A DNA stretch of 64,000 bases from Oceanospirillaceae bacterium (GCA_013215375.1 JABSRB010000022.1:20892-84891), one strand, 5' to 3'. Positions 7,856 through 18,126 are shown, counted from the first letter of the stretch. Numbers and translations: made by a program. The notes: generated by a model not told the origin, from the sequence alone.

Positions 7856-9655
7856 GTGAGCAACCTAGATCATATCCGAAATTTTTCCATTATCGCCCAT
7901 ATAGATCACGGCAAATCTACTTTGTCAGATCGTTTTATTCAACATTGTGGTGGTTTGTCTAATCGCGAAATGGAAGCCCAAGTTCTCGATTCAATGGACA
8001 TCGAACGCGAGCGTGGCATTACTATAAAATCGCAAAGCGTTACGCTTAGTTATGAGGCCAGAGACGGTAAAACTTATCAGTTGAATTTTATCGATACACC
8101 AGGGCATGTCGACTTCTCCTATGAAGTATCTCGTTCCCTTGCCGCTTGTGAAGGTGCATTGCTAGTGGTAGATGCAGCGCAGGGCGTAGAGGCGCAATCT
8201 GTGGCTAACTGTTATACGGCTATAGAGCAGGGCTTAGAAGTTTTGCCTATTCTTAATAAAATGGATTTGCCACAGGCAGACCCTGAGAAAGTAAAAGAAG
8301 AAATTGAAGAAGTAATCGGCATTGATGCCTCTGATATTACCTTGTGTTCCGCAAAAAGCGGCATGGGCATAGAAGATGTACTCGAAGCATTAGTTACCAC
8401 TATCCCTCCACCAGAAGGTGATATTGACGGTGACCTGCAAGCGTTAATCATCGATTCTTGGTTTGACCCATATTTAGGTGTTGTCTCGTTAGTGCGCGTT
8501 AAGAACGGTTCTATTCGCAAAAAAGACAAAATTTATATGAAGACCACCGGGCAGAGTTATCAGGTTGACTCTGTTGGTGTATTTACCCCTAAAAGAACGC
8601 CTACTGATTGTTTGAAAGCAGGTGAGGTGGGTTACATAGTAGCCGGCATTAAAGATATTCACGGCGCACCTGTAGGGGACACCGTTACGCATTTAAAAAC
8701 GAAAGAGGTGGATGCGCTTGAAGGCTTTAAAAAGTCTCAGCCTCAAGTATACGCCGGTCTTTTTCCAACCAGTTCAGATGATTACGAAGATTTCCGCGAA
8801 GCTCTGGATAAATTACGCCTGAACGATGCTTCGTTATTTTTTGAGCCTGAAAGCTCTGATGCATTAGGCTTTGGTTTTCGCTGTGGTTTCTTAGGCATGC
8901 TGCACATGGAAATCATTCAAGAGCGCTTAGAACGTGAGTATGATTTAGATTTAATCACGACAGCACCTACCGTTATTTATGAGATAGAGCTGCATAATGG
9001 TGATGTGAAGCAAATTGACAGCCCCTCTAAACTGCCAGATCCTGCGCGCGTAAAAGAGATGAGGGAGCCCATTGTTAAAGCGAATATTTTAGTACCCCAA
9101 GAGTATTTAGGCTCTGTGATTGGTTTGTGCGTTGAGAAAAGAGGCGTGCAGATTCACATGTTGTACGTGGGTACTCAAGTGCAAGTTAGCTATGAGTTAC
9201 CCATGGCAGAAGTGGTGTTGGATTTCTTTGATCGCTTGAAATCAGTGAGTCGTGGTTATGCCTCGCTAGAATATAACTTCACTCGGTTTGAGCCTGCACA
9301 ATTAGTGCGTATGGATATCTTGATTAACAGTGAAAAAGTAGACGCTTTGTCACTGATTTTACACAAAGACAACTCTCAGTACCGCGGGCGTCTGCTGTGT
9401 GACAAAATGAAAGAATTAATTCCCAGACAGATGTTTGATGTGGCAATTCAGGCGGCTCTTGGCGGTAAAATCATTGCTAGAACCACTGTCAAAGCACTGC
9501 GCAAGAACGTAATCGCCAAATGTTATGGTGGTGATGTATCGCGTAAGAAAAAGCTGTTACAAAAACAAAAAGCCGGTAAAAAACGCATGAAGCAAGTCGG
9601 TAACGTGGAAATTCCTCAGGAAGCTTTCCTCGCTGTGCTGAAAATAGATAGCTAG
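7856..9655 (+). CDS. lepA: Elongation factor 4 (LepA, ribosomal back-translocase GTPase)
   Basis: 599 residues, the usual length. The GTPase motifs are G1 [10 protein letters not shown]2/G3 DTPGHVDF and G4 NKMDLP at the N-terminus. EF-G-like domains follow, ending in the LepA-specific C-terminal domain (..[23 protein letters not shown]). LepA binds ribosomes and helps stalled or mis-translocated complexes and subunit biogenesis. The start is GTG at 7856; the encoded [19 protein letters not shown] is the normal N-terminus. It is followed after 29 bp by lepB, the classic lepA-lepB operon. Confidence 0.98.
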   Translation: MSNLDHIRNFSIIAHIDHGKSTLSDRFIQHCGGLSNREMEAQVLDSMDIERERGITIKSQSVTLSYEARDGKTYQLNFIDTPGHVDFSYEVSRSLAACEGALLVVDAAQGVEAQSVANCYTAIEQGLEVLPILNKMDLPQADPEKVKEEIEEVIGIDASDITLCSAKSGMGIEDVLEALVTTIPPPEGDIDGDLQALIIDSWFDPYLGVVSLVRVKNGSIRKKDKIYMKTTGQSYQVDSVGVFTPKRTPTDCLKAGEVGYIVAGIKDIHGAPVGDTVTHLKTKEVDALEGFKKSQPQVYAGLFPTSSDDYEDFREALDKLRLNDASLFFEPESSDALGFGFRCGFLGMLHMEIIQERLEREYDLDLITTAPTVIYEIELHNGDVKQIDSPSKLPDPARVKEMREPIVKANILVPQEYLGSVIGLCVEKRGVQIHMLYVGTQVQVSYELPMAEVVLDFFDRLKSVSRGYASLEYNFTRFEPAQLVRMDILINSEKVDALSLILHKDNSQYRGRLLCDKMKELIPRQMFDVAIQAALGGKIIARTTVKALRKNVIAKCYGGDVSRKKKLLQKQKAGKKRMKQVGNVEIPQEAFLAVLKIDS

Positions 9656-9684
9656 AACATTAAAATTATAGAGTAGGAAATTAA

Positions 9685-10485
9685 ATGAATTTTGATTTTG
9701 CCCTAGTGTTAGTTGTACTTACTTTTGTCGCCGGCATAGGCTGGTTTATTGATAAAGTTTGGTTTGCGCAAGATAGGCAAGATAGAGTGGCAAAGGCTGT
9801 TAATGCAGCCCCTGAACCTCTGGATGAAAACCAAATAACGGCGATTGAAAACTTGCCGATGTGGGCGGATTTATCCCGCTCTATGTTTCCGGTGTTAGCT
9901 TTTGTGTTGGTGTTGCGATCTTTTATTGTAGAGCCTTTTCAAATACCATCAGGCTCGATGATTCCAACCTTGAAAATAGGTGATTTCATCCTGGTCAATA
10001 AATTTAGCTATGGTCTGCGTTTGCCAGTGCTCAATACTAAAATAGTTTCTATTGGAGATCCTCAGCGCGGTGATGTAGTAGTGTTTAAATTTCCCAATGA
10101 TCCATCGATAAACTACATCAAACGTTTAATCGGTCTCCCAGGAGATGTCATTGCCTATCGCAATAAAACGGTATACGTTAATGGTGTCGCTCAAGCTCAA
10201 GAGTTTGTAGCCAACTTGCCTCCTGATAAGCTTATTGGAGAGAATCTAAGTGGTGTCGAGCATCAGATACATATAACACCCGCCAGAGTGGGTGTGCAGG
10301 GTGAATGGACTGTTCCCGCTGGTAAATATTTTGTGATGGGGGATAATCGCGATAACAGTAACGATAGTCGTTATTGGGGTTTTGTACCTGACTCATTGAT
10401 GGTTGGTAAAGCTTTTGCTGTGTGGATGTACTGGACTGATTTTTTCAGTATTCCAGATGTTACAGCTGCTAGACTGATTAAGTAA
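9685..10485 (+). CDS. lepB: Signal peptidase I (leader peptidase)
   Basis: 266 residues. Two N-terminal membrane segments (about 4-22 and 66-82) anchor a periplasmic catalytic domain. The Ser-Lys dyad is Ser91 (PSGSMIPTL) and Lys146 (YIKRLIGLPGD). The box E motif GDNRDNSNDSRYWG is present. It removes signal peptides from exported proteins. The ATG at 9685 follows TAGGAAATTAA. In pseudomonads a DUF4845 gene and then rnc follow directly; here a repeat-filled 350-bp gap stands between lepB and rnc. Confidence 0.97.
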   Translation: MNFDFALVLVVLTFVAGIGWFIDKVWFAQDRQDRVAKAVNAAPEPLDENQITAIENLPMWADLSRSMFPVLAFVLVLRSFIVEPFQIPSGSMIPTLKIGDFILVNKFSYGLRLPVLNTKIVSIGDPQRGDVVVFKFPNDPSINYIKRLIGLPGDVIAYRNKTVYVNGVAQAQEFVANLPPDKLIGENLSGVEHQIHITPARVGVQGEWTVPAGKYFVMGDNRDNSNDSRYWGFVPDSLMVGKAFAVWMYWTDFFSIPDVTAARLIK

Positions 10486-10486
10486 C

Positions 10487-10516
10487 AAATGTACCTCGCT
10501 AGTGCGAGGGGCATTT
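10487..10516 (+). terminator. Hairpin after lepB, probable terminator
   Basis: AAATG TA CCTCGC TAGT GCGAGG GG CATTT. A strong stem just after the lepB stop, but without a clear T-tract. Confidence 0.5.
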
Positions 10517-10720
10517 GATAAAGAAGAATTAGGCGGGTTCTAAATTATTAAGGGTATATTTTGTTCCTTAGATTGAGAGCCTGCTTGGAGCTTGTCCGAG
10601 AATCGCGACGATCAGTCTGTTCTCGGGCAGGCTCCTAGTACTATAAGCAACTAGAAATACCCCGCTTCACTAAGTGAAGGCTCGCCTAGCGAGAGGGTTT
10701 GCCCCGGGGAACTTTATTTA
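10517..10720 (+). repeat. Family A dispersed repeat, copy 2, with a family B remnant inside
   Basis: The left part (GAATTAGGCGGG TTCTAAATTATTAAGGG) and right part (AATACCCCGCTTCACTAAGTG ... GCCCCGGGGAACTTTATT) match copies at 1751 and 19055. The middle holds a short family B element (10587-10638). It fills the space where DUF4845 often lies. No coding sequence is evident in the 10486-10833 gap. Confidence 0.75.
10587..10638. repeat. Family B element reduced to its termini
   Basis: GGAGCTTGTCCGAGAA ... TTCTCGGGCAGGCTCC then TAG. About 50 bp in which the two terminal inverted repeats nearly abut. Compared with full copies (about 160 bp at 17967 and 19149) the interior has been deleted. Confidence 0.65.
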
Positions 10721-10833
10721 AATAACATCTGAATAAGTGGTTTTAAAGCAGTCACTGTGTGTGAAGCAACAATTTATGCTAAGTGCTACAATAAAATCAC
10801 TCATTCAGGTAAGAGAAAGACGAAGCTATTACA

Positions 10834-11526
10834 TTGATTATTAAATCTCCAGAAGTGTTGATGCGTCGCATCAATTATCAATTCCAAGATGTGAGTCTTT
10901 GTGAATTGGCCTTAACTCACAGAAGCTGTGGTAAGAACAATAATGAGCGCCTAGAATTTCTAGGGGACTCTATTGTGAATTTTGTCATAGCAGAGGATTT
11001 GTTTAAACGCTTTCCCGAAGCTAAAGAAGGCCAGTTGTCTCGCTTGAGAGCGCAGATGGTAAAAGGTAAAACTTTAGCTGAAATAGCACGTGACATGAAT
11101 ATGGGCGACTACTTACGCCTAGGGTCTGGTGAGCTTAAAAGCGGTGGATTTAGACGCGATTCAATTCTGGCTGATTCCGTTGAGTCTTTAATAGGTGCTA
11201 TTTATCTAGACTCTGACATGGATACGGTCCGTGTGCATATTTTGAGTTGGTTCAAAACTCGTCTAGCGGCTTTAAGCCTGACACAGACACTCAAAGATGC
11301 CAAGACCAGGTTACAAGAATATTTGCAGTCGCGTCGTTTAGCATTACCGGATTACAACTTGGAAAACGTAGAAGGTGAAGCTCACGATCAAACGTTTTAT
11401 ATTAAATGTACTATTAGTGAGCTATCTGAGCCTACTAGTGGTGTGGCAAGCAGTAGACGCCAGGCTGAGCAAGAATCTGCCAGTGCAGCCCTTGATCGGT
11501 TAAAAGAATTAGGTGCAAAGTTATGA
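10834..11526 (+). CDS. rnc: Ribonuclease III
   Basis: About 230 residues. The RNase III signature [14 protein letters not shown] (about 37-50) and second acidic site ([13 protein letters not shown]) are intact. A C-terminal double-stranded RNA binding domain follows (about 155-228). It processes rRNA and mRNA duplexes. The frame opens with TTG at 10834, giving [17 protein letters not shown]. Later candidates are GTG at 10855 and ATG at 10861, and none has a strong Shine-Dalgarno, so the start is uncertain by up to 9 codons. The stop overlaps the era start (ATGA), the conserved rnc-era coupling. Confidence 0.95.
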   Translation: MIIKSPEVLMRRINYQFQDVSLCELALTHRSCGKNNNERLEFLGDSIVNFVIAEDLFKRFPEAKEGQLSRLRAQMVKGKTLAEIARDMNMGDYLRLGSGELKSGGFRRDSILADSVESLIGAIYLDSDMDTVRVHILSWFKTRLAALSLTQTLKDAKTRLQEYLQSRRLALPDYNLENVEGEAHDQTFYIKCTISELSEPTSGVASSRRQAEQESASAALDRLKELGAKL

Positions 11527-12461
11527 GTGATAATCTACTGGACGACTTTTTTTCAGCCGAGGGGAAGCTCGATCAAAAATGTGGTTTTGTCGCCATTGTA
11601 GGTAGGCCTAATATGGGCAAATCTACCTTGATGAATAATATTTTGGGGCAAAAATTAAGTATCACCTCAAAAAAGCCACAAACCACCCGCCATCAAATAT
11701 TTGGTATTAAGACCGAGCAGGAAAGGCAGGTAGTCTATGTTGATACCCCGGGTCTACACAAAGAAAAAGATATCGCCCTCAATCGCTATATGAATAGAGC
11801 GGCAACTGAAGCGCTGCGTGGTGTTGATCTTGTGGTATTTATGATCGACAGAACAGCGTGGACGGAAGAAGATCAAATCGTACTAGAAAAAGTAAGGTAC
11901 AGTGATGCTCCGGTCATTTTAGTGATTAATAAAGTTGACCAATTACCAGATAAAAGCGATTTGTTAGCGCAAATCGAAAAAGTATCGGCAATGATGGATT
12001 TTGCTGAAATAATGCCAGTATCCGCTAAGACAGGCACCAATGTCGACAAACTGGAAACACTGATTAATAGTTATATGCCGGATGGTGACCATCACTTTCC
12101 TGCAGATCAAATAACTGATAAAAGCGGCCGTTTTATGGTCGCTGAAATTGTTCGTGAAAAAGTCATGCGCAATGTTGGTGATGAAGTGCCTTACGGTGCG
12201 ACCGTTGAAATTGAAGAGTTTTATCGCGATGATCAATTGCTGACTATTAGTGCACTTATTTTGGTGGAGCGTGAGGGGCAAAAGCGAATTTTGATTGGCG
12301 ATAAAGGCGATCGAATGAAAACCATTGGCCGTGATGCACGCCTTGATATCGAAGCGTTATACGATACAAAAGTGATGCTTAAGCTCTGGATAAAAGTGCG
12401 CCGAGGTTGGGCGGATGATGAGCGCGCATTGCGCAGCTTGGGCTACGATTTAAATTTGTAG
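11523..12461 (+). CDS. era: Ribosome assembly GTPase Era
   Basis: 312 residues. GTPase motifs are GRPNMGKST (G1), DTPGLH (G3) and NKVD (G4). A C-terminal KH domain has the usual ...[19 protein letters not shown] pattern and binds the 3' end of 16S rRNA. Era is needed for 30S maturation. It starts within the rnc stop codon (4-bp overlap) and is followed 24 bp later by recO. The extra ~10 residues before the GTPase domain ([14 protein letters not shown]) are slightly longer than in E. coli. Confidence 0.98.
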   Translation: MSDNLLDDFFSAEGKLDQKCGFVAIVGRPNMGKSTLMNNILGQKLSITSKKPQTTRHQIFGIKTEQERQVVYVDTPGLHKEKDIALNRYMNRAATEALRGVDLVVFMIDRTAWTEEDQIVLEKVRYSDAPVILVINKVDQLPDKSDLLAQIEKVSAMMDFAEIMPVSAKTGTNVDKLETLINSYMPDGDHHFPADQITDKSGRFMVAEIVREKVMRNVGDEVPYGATVEIEEFYRDDQLLTISALILVEREGQKRILIGDKGDRMKTIGRDARLDIEALYDTKVMLKLWIKVRRGWADDERALRSLGYDLNL

Positions 12462-12485
12462 CATACAGATACAACTGGGGCATAT

Positions 12486-13211
12486 TTGAATTATCGCATC
12501 GAACGACAAGCAGCTTATGTCTTGCATTCTAGACCCTACCGGGACACCAGTGCACTGGTAGACTTGTTTAGTTTAGAATATGGCAAGGTAAGCGTGGTTT
12601 GTCGTGGCGTGCGCCGCCCCAACTCAAAGATCAGAGCGATATTGCAGCCCTTTACGCCGCTACAGGTTAGCTGGCAAGGACGCAATGATCTTAAAACCTT
12701 GAGCTTGGTTGAAAGTGCCGGTTTTAATGGTTTATTAAGCGGTAAAGCGCTTATCTGCGGGCTTTACGCTAATGAGCTGTTGCAGAAGTTGTTAGCTGTT
12801 TTTGATCCTCACCCAAAATTGTTTGTCTATTACCAGTATTTACTGACAGCCCTAGCCGAGAATGACATTGAAGTGCCGCTACGTATTTTTGAGCAGCAAT
12901 TGCTTAAAGAAATGGGCGTGCTAGTTGATCTGGGAGATTTGCAGGTGAATGCCCTCTATTATTACAATCCAAGTGAGCTTGTATTTGAGCAAAGAGCCTC
13001 AATAGATGAGAGATTGACTGAGTATTTCTTCTACGCTGATGATCTGAGCGCTATTCACCAGGGTGATTATAGTCAGTTGCAAACCCGCAGAGCAGCGAAG
13101 CGTTTTATGCGCTTACAAATAGAAGTGTTACTTAATGGTAAAACTTTACACTGTCGTGATTTATTAAAGGTAAAAACAGTGCCTAAGCAGAATAGCAATA
13201 AAGAGACCTAA
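12486..13211 (+). CDS. recO: DNA repair protein RecO
   Basis: 241 residues. The N-terminal OB-fold with AYVLHSRPYRDTSALVDLF and the RGVRRPNSK loop are typical. It lacks the zinc cysteines found in many RecO proteins, as do other gammaproteobacterial ones. RecO loads RecA on SSB-coated single-stranded DNA with RecR. The start is TTG at 12486 (..NYRIERQAAYVLHS), with GGGGC upstream. The stop overlaps the acpS start by one base (TAATG). The pdxJ gene normally between recO and acpS is absent. Confidence 0.94.
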   Translation: MNYRIERQAAYVLHSRPYRDTSALVDLFSLEYGKVSVVCRGVRRPNSKIRAILQPFTPLQVSWQGRNDLKTLSLVESAGFNGLLSGKALICGLYANELLQKLLAVFDPHPKLFVYYQYLLTALAENDIEVPLRIFEQQLLKEMGVLVDLGDLQVNALYYYNPSELVFEQRASIDERLTEYFFYADDLSAIHQGDYSQLQTRRAAKRFMRLQIEVLLNGKTLHCRDLLKVKTVPKQNSNKET

Positions 13212-13591
13212 TGATAAAAGGCATAGGGACAGATCTGTTAAAAATCGACCGGATTGAAAAGAGCTTAGTGCGCACGCCAAAACTCGCTAACCGTATATTG
13301 ACGCCGACTGAGCTGGACGAATTCTCCAAAAGCACCCAGCCCGCAAGATTTTTGGCGAAGCGATTTGCGGCTAAAGAAGCGTTGGTGAAAGCGTTAGGTA
13401 CAGGCATCGGCAATGGTGTTGGCTGGCAGCATGTCGAAGTTATTAAAGATCCATTAGGCAAACCCATGCTTATTTTAACGGGTGGTGCGCTTGAGCGAGC
13501 TGAGCAGATGGGGGTAGATAATTATTTTATTTCCTACAGTGATGAGCGCGAATATGTCGTAGCAATGGTTGTCTTAGAAGGTGAAAAATAG
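13211..13591 (+). CDS. acpS: Holo-[acyl-carrier-protein] synthase
   Basis: 126 residues. It transfers 4'-phosphopantetheine from CoA to apo-ACP, needing Mg2+. The metal-binding motif GIGTDLLKIDRIE at the N-terminus and FAAKEALVKALGTG (about 53-66) are diagnostic. Full length, last gene of the rnc-era-recO-acpS string; it starts in the recO stop codon. Confidence 0.97.
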   Translation: MIKGIGTDLLKIDRIEKSLVRTPKLANRILTPTELDEFSKSTQPARFLAKRFAAKEALVKALGTGIGNGVGWQHVEVIKDPLGKPMLILTGGALERAEQMGVDNYFISYSDEREYVVAMVVLEGEK

Positions 13592-13699
13592 CCGCTAAGT
13601 AAGTTTCGATTGTGATTAAACTAGGGCTTGGTATTGCATTAAGTGATTATTCACAGTGCACAGCTCTTTTACTAGAAAAACGTTAACAAAGGTTGAATT

Positions 13700-14596
13700 A
13701 TGACTGAGCAGTTCCCCACCATTGCAGATTATATTGGCAACACACCACTAGTGCGTCTACAGCGGATGGTTGTGGCTAACAATAATGTGATCTTGTGCAA
13801 GTTAGAGGGAAATAATCCAGCGGGGTCCGTCAAAGATAGACCCGCCATGTCAATGATTGAGCGTGCTGAACAACGTGGCGATATCAGCCCTGGAGATACT
13901 TTGGTTGAGGCCACTTCCGGTAATACGGGCATAGCGTTAGCTATGGCAGCGGCGATCAAAGGCTACAAAATGATTTTGATCATGCCCAACAATATGAGTA
14001 GTGAGCGCAAGACTTCCATGAGTGCCTATGGGGCAACTCTGATCGAGGTAAGCGCTGAACAGGGTATGGAATATGCTCGAGATCTGGCGCAAGAAATGCA
14101 TGACAATAATGAAGCCGTAGTATTGGATCAGTTCGCTAATGGCGATAATCCTAGGGCCCATTACGAAAGTACTGGGCCAGAAATATGGCAGCAAAGTAGG
14201 GGGTTAATTACTCACTTTGTTAGCTCAATGGGCACCACTGGTACCATAATGGGTACATCAACTTATTTAAAAGAGCAAAACAGCGCTGTGCAAATTATAG
14301 GATTGCAGCCTGCAGACGGTGCTTCCATTCCAGGTATTAGACGTTGGCCGAAAGCTTATTTACCAAAAATATTTGACGAGACCAAAGTCGATAAAATTTT
14401 GGATGTAAACCAGCTAGAAGCAGAAGAAACGATGAGAGCGCTGGCCATTCAAGAGGGGATTTTCTGTGGTGTCTCTTCGGGCGGAGCTGTTGCAGGCGCG
14501 CTTAAATTAGCGCAACAGGTAAACGATGCTGTGATTGTCTGCATTATTTGTGACAGAGGGGATCGTTATCTGTCGACCGGCGTTTTTGGTCATTAA
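13700..14596 (+). CDS. cysM: Cysteine synthase B
   Basis: 298 residues. This PLP enzyme makes cysteine (or S-sulfocysteine from thiosulfate) from O-acetylserine. The PLP-lysine motif is NPAGSVKDRPA (about 36-46) and the phosphate loop is EATSGNTGIALA. The CysM branch is indicated by SVKDRPA and by the ICDRGDRYLSTGVF C-terminus. The ATG at 13700 is preceded by AAAGGTTGAATT. It lies next to relA as in pseudomonads, but the rlmD/rumA gene usually between them is missing. Confidence 0.95.
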   Translation: MTEQFPTIADYIGNTPLVRLQRMVVANNNVILCKLEGNNPAGSVKDRPAMSMIERAEQRGDISPGDTLVEATSGNTGIALAMAAAIKGYKMILIMPNNMSSERKTSMSAYGATLIEVSAEQGMEYARDLAQEMHDNNEAVVLDQFANGDNPRAHYESTGPEIWQQSRGLITHFVSSMGTTGTIMGTSTYLKEQNSAVQIIGLQPADGASIPGIRRWPKAYLPKIFDETKVDKILDVNQLEAEETMRALAIQEGIFCGVSSGGAVAGALKLAQQVNDAVIVCIICDRGDRYLSTGVFGH

Positions 14597-14741
14597 AGAT
14601 AAATTGATAGGCTGTTAAGCGTTTAGAGCAGCAAACAAAAAATTTAAAAAATACGATTACAATAATAAATAAGTGCTGGGTGAATATCTCAGACATTCAA
14701 ATTTTGCTTATTTGCGTTTTAGCAAGGAGCGGTAGCTAGTT

Positions 14742-17018
14742 ATGGTAAAGGTAAGAGACGATCATCCAGTGCACGATGATGGCTCAGTCGATATAACGTT
14801 GTGGATCTCAATGATTGAGGACCAAATCACCTTACAGAATCCCGATATTTTGTATCGGGCGTGTGTATTGGCCAGAGATATTTATGAAGAGCATAAAGCC
14901 GTCGCCGATGACTGGAGCGAGTACGGTAATGGCAGCTTCCTGATTGGTTTAGAAATGGCGCAAATTCTCTCTGAGTTAAAACAGGGAGAAAATTCCATCA
15001 TTGCAGCGGTGTTATATCGCTCGGTCAGGGAAAAGAAGCTTAGTATTCACGAAGTCAGAAAAGCCTTTGGCAAAAAAATTAGTACTTGTATCGAGGGTGT
15101 GTTGCAGATGGCTGCGCTCGGAAGTCGAGTGAATCCACGTACCGCTAATACAGTATTGGGCTCTGAAGCTCCCCAAGTAGATACTGTGCGCAAGATGTTA
15201 GTGGCGATGATTGATGATGTTAGTGTCGCTTTGATTAAGATCGCTGAGCGTACTTGTGCTATCCGTAATGTTAAAAATGCCGATAGAATGAAACGTTATT
15301 TGGTCGCCAGAGAAGTGTTTGACATCTATGCGCCTCTCGCTCATAGGCTTGGCATAGGACATATTAAATGGGAGTTAGAAGATCTTTCGTTTCGCTATTT
15401 AAAGCCCAATGACTACAAAACCATCGCCAAAATGTTGGATGGTAAACGTATCGAGCGCCAAGAGTTTATCGACACAGCGGTTGATACTGTCAGTGAGAAA
15501 TTAAGAGAGCAAAATATTGAGCCCGATGTGCAGGGACGGGCCAAGCATATTTACAGCATCTGGCGTAAAATGCAGCGCAAAAATATCGAATTTTCTCAAG
15601 TATATGACATGCGTGCAGTTAGGGTATTAGTGCCCAACGTCCGAGATTGTTATGCCGCCCTAGGTGTGGTGCATGGTATCTGGCGAAATATTCCTCATGA
15701 ATTTGATGATTATATTGCCTCACCCAAACCCAATGGTTATCGCTCATTGCACACTGCTGTGTTTGGTCCTGAAGGAAAAATATTAGAAATTCAGATTCGC
15801 ACCCCAGAAATGCACGAAGAGGCGGAGTTGGGAGTGTGTGCGCACCACGTCTATAAAGGCACAGATACCGGCGCTGATAACGACTCTTACGAAGATAAAA
15901 TCACTTGGTTAAGACAAGTGCTTGAGTGGCATGAAGATTTAGGGGAAGCTGAAGGGCTTGCTGATATTTTAAGATCGGATGTTGTCCAAGACAGGCTGTA
16001 TTTATTTACTCCAGATGGACATGTTATTGATATGCAAAGCGGTTCTACTGCGGTAGATTTTGCCTATCGAGTACATACAGAAATTGGTCATCGCTGTTGT
16101 GGTGCCAAGGTCAATGGTCGAATTATTCCGTTAAATACGCCTTTGAAAACAGGCGACCAAGTTGAAATTTTAACAGGTTCCGAACAGCGTCCCCGTAGAG
16201 ATTGGCTAAACAGTAATTTAGGGTTCGTCACAACATCCAAAGCGCGCGCTAAAGTGGCCCATTGGTTTAAGCTGCAAGATAAAGATAAAAACACTCAAGC
16301 TGGTAGAAATATTATCGAGCGAGAATTTACTCGTCTGGCAATTAATTCTAATGATGTCGATCTCAAACAAGTCGCGCGCACTGTCAACTATCAGCAAGTT
16401 AATGATATGTATGCCGCGTTGGGAGCTGGAGACGTTCGGTTATCGCAGATACTGAATGCCGCTCAATCCCAGCTGGGTGAGAAAGGCACTGAAGATCAGC
16501 TGCCATTAGCCTTAACTAGTGGTGTCAAACATCAAGATAAGTCTGCGCAAAATTCTGGTATCAGTATTCTTGGCGTCGGTAACTTGCTGACGAATATCGC
16601 CTCTTGTTGTCAGCCAGTTCCTGGTGATTTAATCAATGGTTATATCACTCAAGGAAGAGGGGTGTCGGTGCACCGTGATGATTGCTCAAATTTATTGACG
16701 TTACGTGCAAATGATCCTGTCAGAGTAGTACCGGTTGAGTGGGGCGAGAAAGATGAGCGAACCTTCCCTGTAGATGTGGCAATTATAGCTTACGATAGAT
16801 CCGGCTTACTGAGAGACTTGATGAACGTCTTTGCCAATGAACAGTGCAATGTGATATCTGCTAATACCTTAACTGATCGACAAAATAGTACGGCTGAGTT
16901 CTTTTTTACCATTGAAGTATCACGTCTTGAGAGTTTAGGACGCATTATGGATAAGATTAACCAAGTGCCAAATGTGATTAATATTAAACGTAATCGTAAT
17001 CGTAATATAAAAAGTTAG
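14742..17018 (+). CDS. relA: GTP pyrophosphokinase RelA
   Basis: 758 residues. It makes (p)ppGpp on amino-acid starvation while bound to ribosomes. The N-terminal pseudo-hydrolase domain has lost the HD pair (AAVLYRSVREKKLS where SpoT has HD), so it should be synthase-only. The synthase domain has the RelA-type EFDDYIASPKPNGYRSLHT. It is followed by TGS (LYLFTPDGHVIDMQSGSTA), zinc-finger-like (IASCCQPVPGD) and ACT (about 690-750) domains. An AAGGAG Shine-Dalgarno precedes the ATG. mazG follows 9 bp later. Confidence 0.97.
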   Translation: MVKVRDDHPVHDDGSVDITLWISMIEDQITLQNPDILYRACVLARDIYEEHKAVADDWSEYGNGSFLIGLEMAQILSELKQGENSIIAAVLYRSVREKKLSIHEVRKAFGKKISTCIEGVLQMAALGSRVNPRTANTVLGSEAPQVDTVRKMLVAMIDDVSVALIKIAERTCAIRNVKNADRMKRYLVAREVFDIYAPLAHRLGIGHIKWELEDLSFRYLKPNDYKTIAKMLDGKRIERQEFIDTAVDTVSEKLREQNIEPDVQGRAKHIYSIWRKMQRKNIEFSQVYDMRAVRVLVPNVRDCYAALGVVHGIWRNIPHEFDDYIASPKPNGYRSLHTAVFGPEGKILEIQIRTPEMHEEAELGVCAHHVYKGTDTGADNDSYEDKITWLRQVLEWHEDLGEAEGLADILRSDVVQDRLYLFTPDGHVIDMQSGSTAVDFAYRVHTEIGHRCCGAKVNGRIIPLNTPLKTGDQVEILTGSEQRPRRDWLNSNLGFVTTSKARAKVAHWFKLQDKDKNTQAGRNIIEREFTRLAINSNDVDLKQVARTVNYQQVNDMYAALGAGDVRLSQILNAAQSQLGEKGTEDQLPLALTSGVKHQDKSAQNSGISILGVGNLLTNIASCCQPVPGDLINGYITQGRGVSVHRDDCSNLLTLRANDPVRVVPVEWGEKDERTFPVDVAIIAYDRSGLLRDLMNVFANEQCNVISANTLTDRQNSTAEFFFTIEVSRLESLGRIMDKINQVPNVINIKRNRNRNIKS

Positions 17019-17027
17019 GGTGAGTCG

Positions 17028-17855
17028 TTGAGCACAGTAAAATACAACACTGATGATTTGATTTATCTGATGCAGCGCTTGAGAGAGCCTGAATTTGGTT
17101 GTCCTTGGGATATTAAGCAAGACTTTTCCAGTATTATCCCTTTCACTTTAGAAGAGTGTTACGAGGTAATAGACACCATTGAGCACAAAGATTGGCCACA
17201 CTTGAGTGAGGAACTGGGCGATCTATTGTTTCAAATTATTTTTTATTCGCAGTTAGCGGCTGAAGAGCAGTTGTTCGATTTTTCAGATGTCGTAGATATT
17301 TTAGTGACTAAGCTGATTCGCCGACACCCCCATGTATTTCCCAATCAAGAGTTGACCGCTAGAATTCAAAGCCAGCTGAGTGACGCGCAAATTGCTGAAA
17401 GCTGGGATGCTATCAAAAAGCGCGAGAGAGCTGAAAAAAGTACGACAAAAAGGTGTGCTGATAAATTACTTGATGATATCCCAAAAGCGCTTCCTGCTTT
17501 ATTAAGGGCTGAAAAATTACAGAAAAGAGCATCATCTGTAGGTTTTGATTGGGACGATTTAATTCCGGTAATAGAAAAAATAGAAGAGGAGCTGGCCGAA
17601 CTGAAAGAGGCGGTTGCCAGTGGCGATAGAGCCCATATTAAAGATGAGATGGGCGATGTTTTATTTGCCCAAGTCAATTTAGCGCGCCACTTGAAGGTCA
17701 ATCCCGAAGAGGCATTGCGTGGTACTAATGAAAAATTTTATCGACGTTTTAGTTATGTTGAAGAACAAGTCATTAACAGTGATAAAAAATGGCATGAATA
17801 CCAGCTTCCTGAGCTTGATTGTTATTGGGATGAAGCAAAAAAGCGTGGATTGTAG
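17028..17855 (+). CDS. mazG: Nucleoside triphosphate pyrophosphohydrolase MazG
   Basis: 275 residues. It hydrolyses NTPs and dNTPs to monophosphates, and in E. coli limits (p)ppGpp-linked stress. Two MazG domains are visible: LREPEFGCPWDIKQDF...EELGDLLFQIIFYSQLA (about 15-85) and EEELAELKEAV...DEMGDVLFAQVNLARHL (about 180-230), with the metal-binding EExxD-type motifs intact. The start is TTG at 17028 after GGGTGAG. It probably shares a transcript with relA. Confidence 0.95.
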   Translation: MSTVKYNTDDLIYLMQRLREPEFGCPWDIKQDFSSIIPFTLEECYEVIDTIEHKDWPHLSEELGDLLFQIIFYSQLAAEEQLFDFSDVVDILVTKLIRRHPHVFPNQELTARIQSQLSDAQIAESWDAIKKRERAEKSTTKRCADKLLDDIPKALPALLRAEKLQKRASSVGFDWDDLIPVIEKIEEELAELKEAVASGDRAHIKDEMGDVLFAQVNLARHLKVNPEEALRGTNEKFYRRFSYVEEQVINSDKKWHEYQLPELDCYWDEAKKRGL

Positions 17856-17966
17856 ACAATATAGGGATTAAATACTAAAAAAGGTTGAGTCCGATAGCGC
17901 TTTAGATTAATCTCGGCTGCCACATTGTATTTAATAAAACTGTCACTTATCTATGCTTTAACGGTT

Positions 17967-18126
17967 AGGAGCTTGACCGAGAATAGCGATCGTAGCGAGA
18001 GCGAGACTATTTGAGGATAAATTAGTGCTCGTTTAAGGAGAATAGCGTGCTATTTAACGAAAATGAGCGTTAATTTAAACCGGATAGACTTGGTCGCAGC
18101 AGATTAGTCTGTTCTTGGTCAGGCTC
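17967..18126 (+). repeat. Family B MITE-like repeat, copy 2
   Basis: About 160 bp: AGGAGCTTGACCGAGAATAG at the left and CTGTTCTTGGTCAGGCTCT at the right form imperfect terminal inverted repeats. It contains CGATCGTAGCGAGAG, the short palindrome AATAGCGTGCTATT and GTCGCAGCAGATTAGTCTG, all shared with 19149-19306. It occupies most of the 490-bp mazG-adk gap; nothing else coding is seen there. Confidence 0.8.
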
